Part shown: one piece after another, positions 62,122-64,000 of the stretch
How positions within the stretch are numbered: the first letter of the stretch is position 1
Layout: each line of letters begins with the position of its first letter
Source: Dokdonia pacifica
GTDB lineage: Bacteria > Bacteroidota > Bacteroidia > Flavobacteriales > Flavobacteriaceae
Length of the DNA: 64,000 bases
Direction: 5' to 3'
NCBI RefSeq assembly: GCF_900188275.1
Contig: NZ_FZNY01000001.1
Coordinates: 310,001-374,000 of the forward strand
Notes under the pieces: model-generated
Databases searched by the model: none
Told to the model about the DNA's origin: nothing
Seen by the model: the letters and a program-made list of their open reading frames with translations, nothing else
Made by a program: the position numbers and the translations under genes

Positions 62122-62141
62122 AGAGAATAGTTTAAAAATAA

Positions 62142-63158
62142 ATGATTATGAAGTATCCTAAACACCTCCAGCCTCCACATGATATTGATTTTGTACACGG
62201 AATTAATATTGCTTGGTTGGACTTTGGAAAAGATGTTGGCATTCATCCAATCACACAAGAAGAATACCATCCTGATTGGGATACACTAGATGAGATCATG
62301 GAACTTACTGTTGCCAATGGAGGGAATGTGATACGATGGTGGTATCATACCGACGGATCTACAAATCCAAGGCTTGATGACACTAAAAAAGCGCTACCAA
62401 ATCCTGATTTTTTCCATCAAGATGTGATGCAACTACTAGCCATGGCAGCTTCTAAAGGCCTGAAAATCCAAATCTGCTTATGGTCTTTTGATATGCTCAA
62501 AACAAAAGAAGGCGTAGATGCACAGGCTAATAAAAAACTATTAACTGAAGTTGCTCATTATACCGCTTATATTGAAAATGCACTACTCCCGCTTGTCAAC
62601 TATATAGGAGCTCATCCTGGGCTTTTTGCTTGGGAAATTTTTAATGAACCCGAAGGTATGACTCATGAATATGCAAGCCATTGGGAAGGATTTGCAGAAC
62701 GTGTTACCATGGAAGATATTCAACGTTTTATTAATAGAACTGCTGCTTATATACGTAATGCGCAGCCAGACGTTAAAATTACAAGTGGAGCATTGGGTTT
62801 CTTATCTTCTATAGATGATCCAAAACACGGATATCAAAATCGATATTCGGATCAGGTATTGGAAGATATTGGTGGAGAAATTACAGGCTACTTAGACTTT
62901 TATAATATTCATTATTATACATGGGCAAAAAAAGAAGGATCTCCTTTTCATACTCGTTATGACGCTAAAAAATTAGACAAAAGAGCCATTATTGCCGAAT
63001 ATTACCCCGATCCCATTTTTGAAATTCCTTCAGAAAATCTTGTCAATACATTAAAACATCATGGATGGCACGGCTCTATCGTTTGGTCATGGACCGATAA
63101 GTCATGGGAGCTTATAGAAAAAGTACTACAAGGAGGCTCGGATACAGATATTACATAG
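62142..63158 (+). CDS. GH5-like (cellulase-fold) glycoside hydrolase
   Basis: The 338-residue protein looks like a clan GH-A TIM barrel: WEIFNEPEG with acid/base Glu169 and IIAEYYPD with likely nucleophile Glu286, plus NVIRWWYHTDG and FYNIHYYTW. It has no signal peptide, so it is probably cytoplasmic, which is unusual for endo-acting beta-glycanases. The start is ATG 62142 or 62148. The specific family within clan GH-A is inferred. Confidence 0.8.
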   Translation: MIMKYPKHLQPPHDIDFVHGINIAWLDFGKDVGIHPITQEEYHPDWDTLDEIMELTVANGGNVIRWWYHTDGSTNPRLDDTKKALPNPDFFHQDVMQLLAMAASKGLKIQICLWSFDMLKTKEGVDAQANKKLLTEVAHYTAYIENALLPLVNYIGAHPGLFAWEIFNEPEGMTHEYASHWEGFAERVTMEDIQRFINRTAAYIRNAQPDVKITSGALGFLSSIDDPKHGYQNRYSDQVLEDIGGEITGYLDFYNIHYYTWAKKEGSPFHTRYDAKKLDKRAIIAEYYPDPIFEIPSENLVNTLKHHGWHGSIVWSWTDKSWELIEKVLQGGSDTDIT

Positions 63159-63187
63159 CATTTATAGTAAAATAAATACTTTTAGAG

Positions 63188-63362
63188 TACGCTTTCAAGG
63201 AACAAAGTGACGAAGAAGTTTATGCTGAGCTTGTCGAAGTGCGAAATCGAGCGAGCGAGATTCACGACCAAAGGGAGAGTGCAACGTTAAAGCGAGCGAG
63301 CGAGACCTGCCTGCCGGCAGGCAGGTTCACGACCAAAAGGGAGATCGTAGCGTTAAAACGTA
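63188..63362. repeat. Composite palindrome-ended repeat, copy B
   Basis: Starts TACGCTTTCAAGGAACAAAG and ends GTTAAAACGTA, with an inverted 8-bp end pair (one mismatch). Inside it duplicates the ATTCACGACCAAA-GGGAGA block and carries a perfect 22-bp palindrome at 63305-63326, ACCTGCCTGCC and its inverse. Confidence 0.75.
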
Positions 63363-63433
63363 TACAGTACAAATCCATAATTTTTCAAAAAATATAATTC
63401 AATAATGTAAGGAGTGAAAAGTGTTTCGACTTA

Positions 63434-63453
63434 TTTACCGAACGATCGGTAAA
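63434..63453. promoter_or_regulatory. TetR-type operator
   Basis: TTTACCGA-ACGA-TCGGTAAA has 8-bp arms. It resembles the half-site ACCGAAC upstream of the TetR gene at 57425. It sits 22 bases before the hydrolase ATG, so it can block its promoter; another TetR outside the window is equally possible. Confidence 0.5.
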
Positions 63454-63475
63454 ATATTAATTTAAAACAACATCA

Positions 63476-64000
63476 ATGAAACCAATTATTAAAATTTCGC
63501 TCATTACCTTTTTAGCTATTATCTCTTTCTTTACATTTTCTTCTTATACTGTAAAAGATACTAGCCATTCATTAACTGAAGATACAATCTCAAAGTATCC
63601 AACTATGTATCGCTCTTTAGAAGTAAATGGCGTAAACATAGCTTACAGAGAAGCTGGAAATCCGAAAGATCCAACGATTGTATTATTGCACGGCTTTCCT
63701 TCTTCATCACATCAATATCGTAAAGTTTTAGATCAACTTTCTGATGAATACCATTTGATTGCTCCTGATTACCCAGGGTTTGGGAATAGTGATTTTCCTT
63801 CTCAAGATGTATATACCTATACATTTGATAATCTGGCTACCTCTATAGATGGTTTATTAGAAAAGTTAGGTCTTAATTCCTATGCGCTGATGATACAAGA
63901 TTATGGAGCTCCTGTAGGATTTAGAATTGCAACAGCACATCCAGAAAGAGTAACCGCCATCATTAATCAAAATGGAAATGCATATAAAGAAGGATTAGGC
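63476..64000 (+). CDS. Alpha/beta hydrolase, haloalkane-dehalogenase-like (3' partial)
   Basis: The frame runs open from ATG 63476 to the window end, so the C-terminus is missing. The 175 visible residues have a hydrophobic N-terminus (about 4-24, a signal or anchor), VLLHGFPSSSHQYR (oxyanion loop) and MIQDYGAPVGFR, whose Asp in the nucleophile elbow replaces Ser, as in haloalkane dehalogenases and epoxide hydrolases. The catalytic His is beyond the window. Likely extracytoplasmic. A TetR-type operator precedes it. Confidence 0.85.
   Translation, partial: MKPIIKISLITFLAIISFFTFSSYTVKDTSHSLTEDTISKYPTMYRSLEVNGVNIAYREAGNPKDPTIVLLHGFPSSSHQYRKVLDQLSDEYHLIAPDYPGFGNSDFPSQDVYTYTFDNLATSIDGLLEKLGLNSYALMIQDYGAPVGFRIATAHPERVTAIINQNGNAYKEGLG

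Larger units (their letters stand above)
63159..63475. other. Repeat-filled gap before alpha/beta hydrolase
   Basis: No gene. It contains composite repeat B (63188-63362), a TetR-like palindrome (63434-63453) and an AT-rich leader. Confidence 0.7.

Noticed and set aside
63603-63824. 73-residue minus-strand frame
   Set aside because: Antisense to the terminal alpha/beta hydrolase.
1-64000. tRNA and rRNA genes
   Set aside because: I found no convincing cloverleaf with a TTC loop or rRNA sequence; a covariance-model search would be needed to exclude them.

Overview
The window looks like chromosome from an AT-rich marine member of the Flavobacteriaceae (Bacteroidota). Evidence is the SusC/SusD pair, a T9SS C-terminal sorting domain, ASPIC/UnbV and VCBS lipoproteins, a mevalonate-pathway pair (GHMP kinase and diphosphomevalonate decarboxylase), LytS/LytTR signalling, a TAnnTTTG-type promoter and lipoproteins without Shine-Dalgarno signals. 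Genus cannot be fixed from sequence alone.

Layout. 1-5180: a cut-off membrane glycosyltransferase, then a minus-strand operon of GT2, double LAB_N protein, GT39, small membrane protein and alpha/beta hydrolase, probably an envelope lipid or glycan modification route. 5223-13608: pseudouridine synthase, lipoprotein, ExbD, nitrilase, UbiA prenyltransferase, mevalonate kinase, mvaD, TspO and a BaiN-like flavoprotein. 13822-31574: a LacI-type operator and promoter, SusC, SusD, three tandem FG-GAP/UnbV lipoproteins, a vanadium-haloperoxidase-like lipoprotein, a GyrI-like protein and a Qnr-like pentapeptide protein, mostly with tiny gaps or overlaps. 31754-38161: an accessory island with an orphan double-glycine peptide and short single genes separated by a hairpin-forming repeat, plus a PsiD/PSDC-type decarboxylase. 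38445-40688: a T9SS-secreted beta-helix protein. 40907-49725: a sugar locus (GH65 phosphorylase, beta-phosphoglucomutase, LacI regulator, GH32 lipoprotein, NUDIX, sugar porter, PfkB kinase). 49726-52018: a pentapeptide/coiled-coil membrane protein between two repeat islands. 52019-57289: M23 peptidase, EreA/ChaN-like protein, LytS/LytTR pair, a membrane protein and a probable prokaryotic YEATS protein. 57425-64000: TetR-NTF2-gap, APC permease, Rieske oxygenase, GH5-like enzyme and the start of an alpha/beta hydrolase.

How it fits together. The LacI regulator at 44146-45189 probably acts at a related operator next to itself and perhaps at the perfect 16-bp palindrome before susC. That would tie glycan import (SusCD) to disaccharide breakdown. 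GH32 would release fructose outside the cytoplasm; porter and PfkB kinase would take it up and phosphorylate it; GH65 plus beta-phosphoglucomutase would turn a glucose disaccharide into glucose 6-phosphate.

The most striking non-gene signals are: a palindrome (core TTTCGCGAAA) present at least 21 times, inside and between genes; longer composite repeats whose ends match the palindrome's half-sites; the cassette-like array at 32034-37650; and a probable three-way-junction element at 59485-59619.
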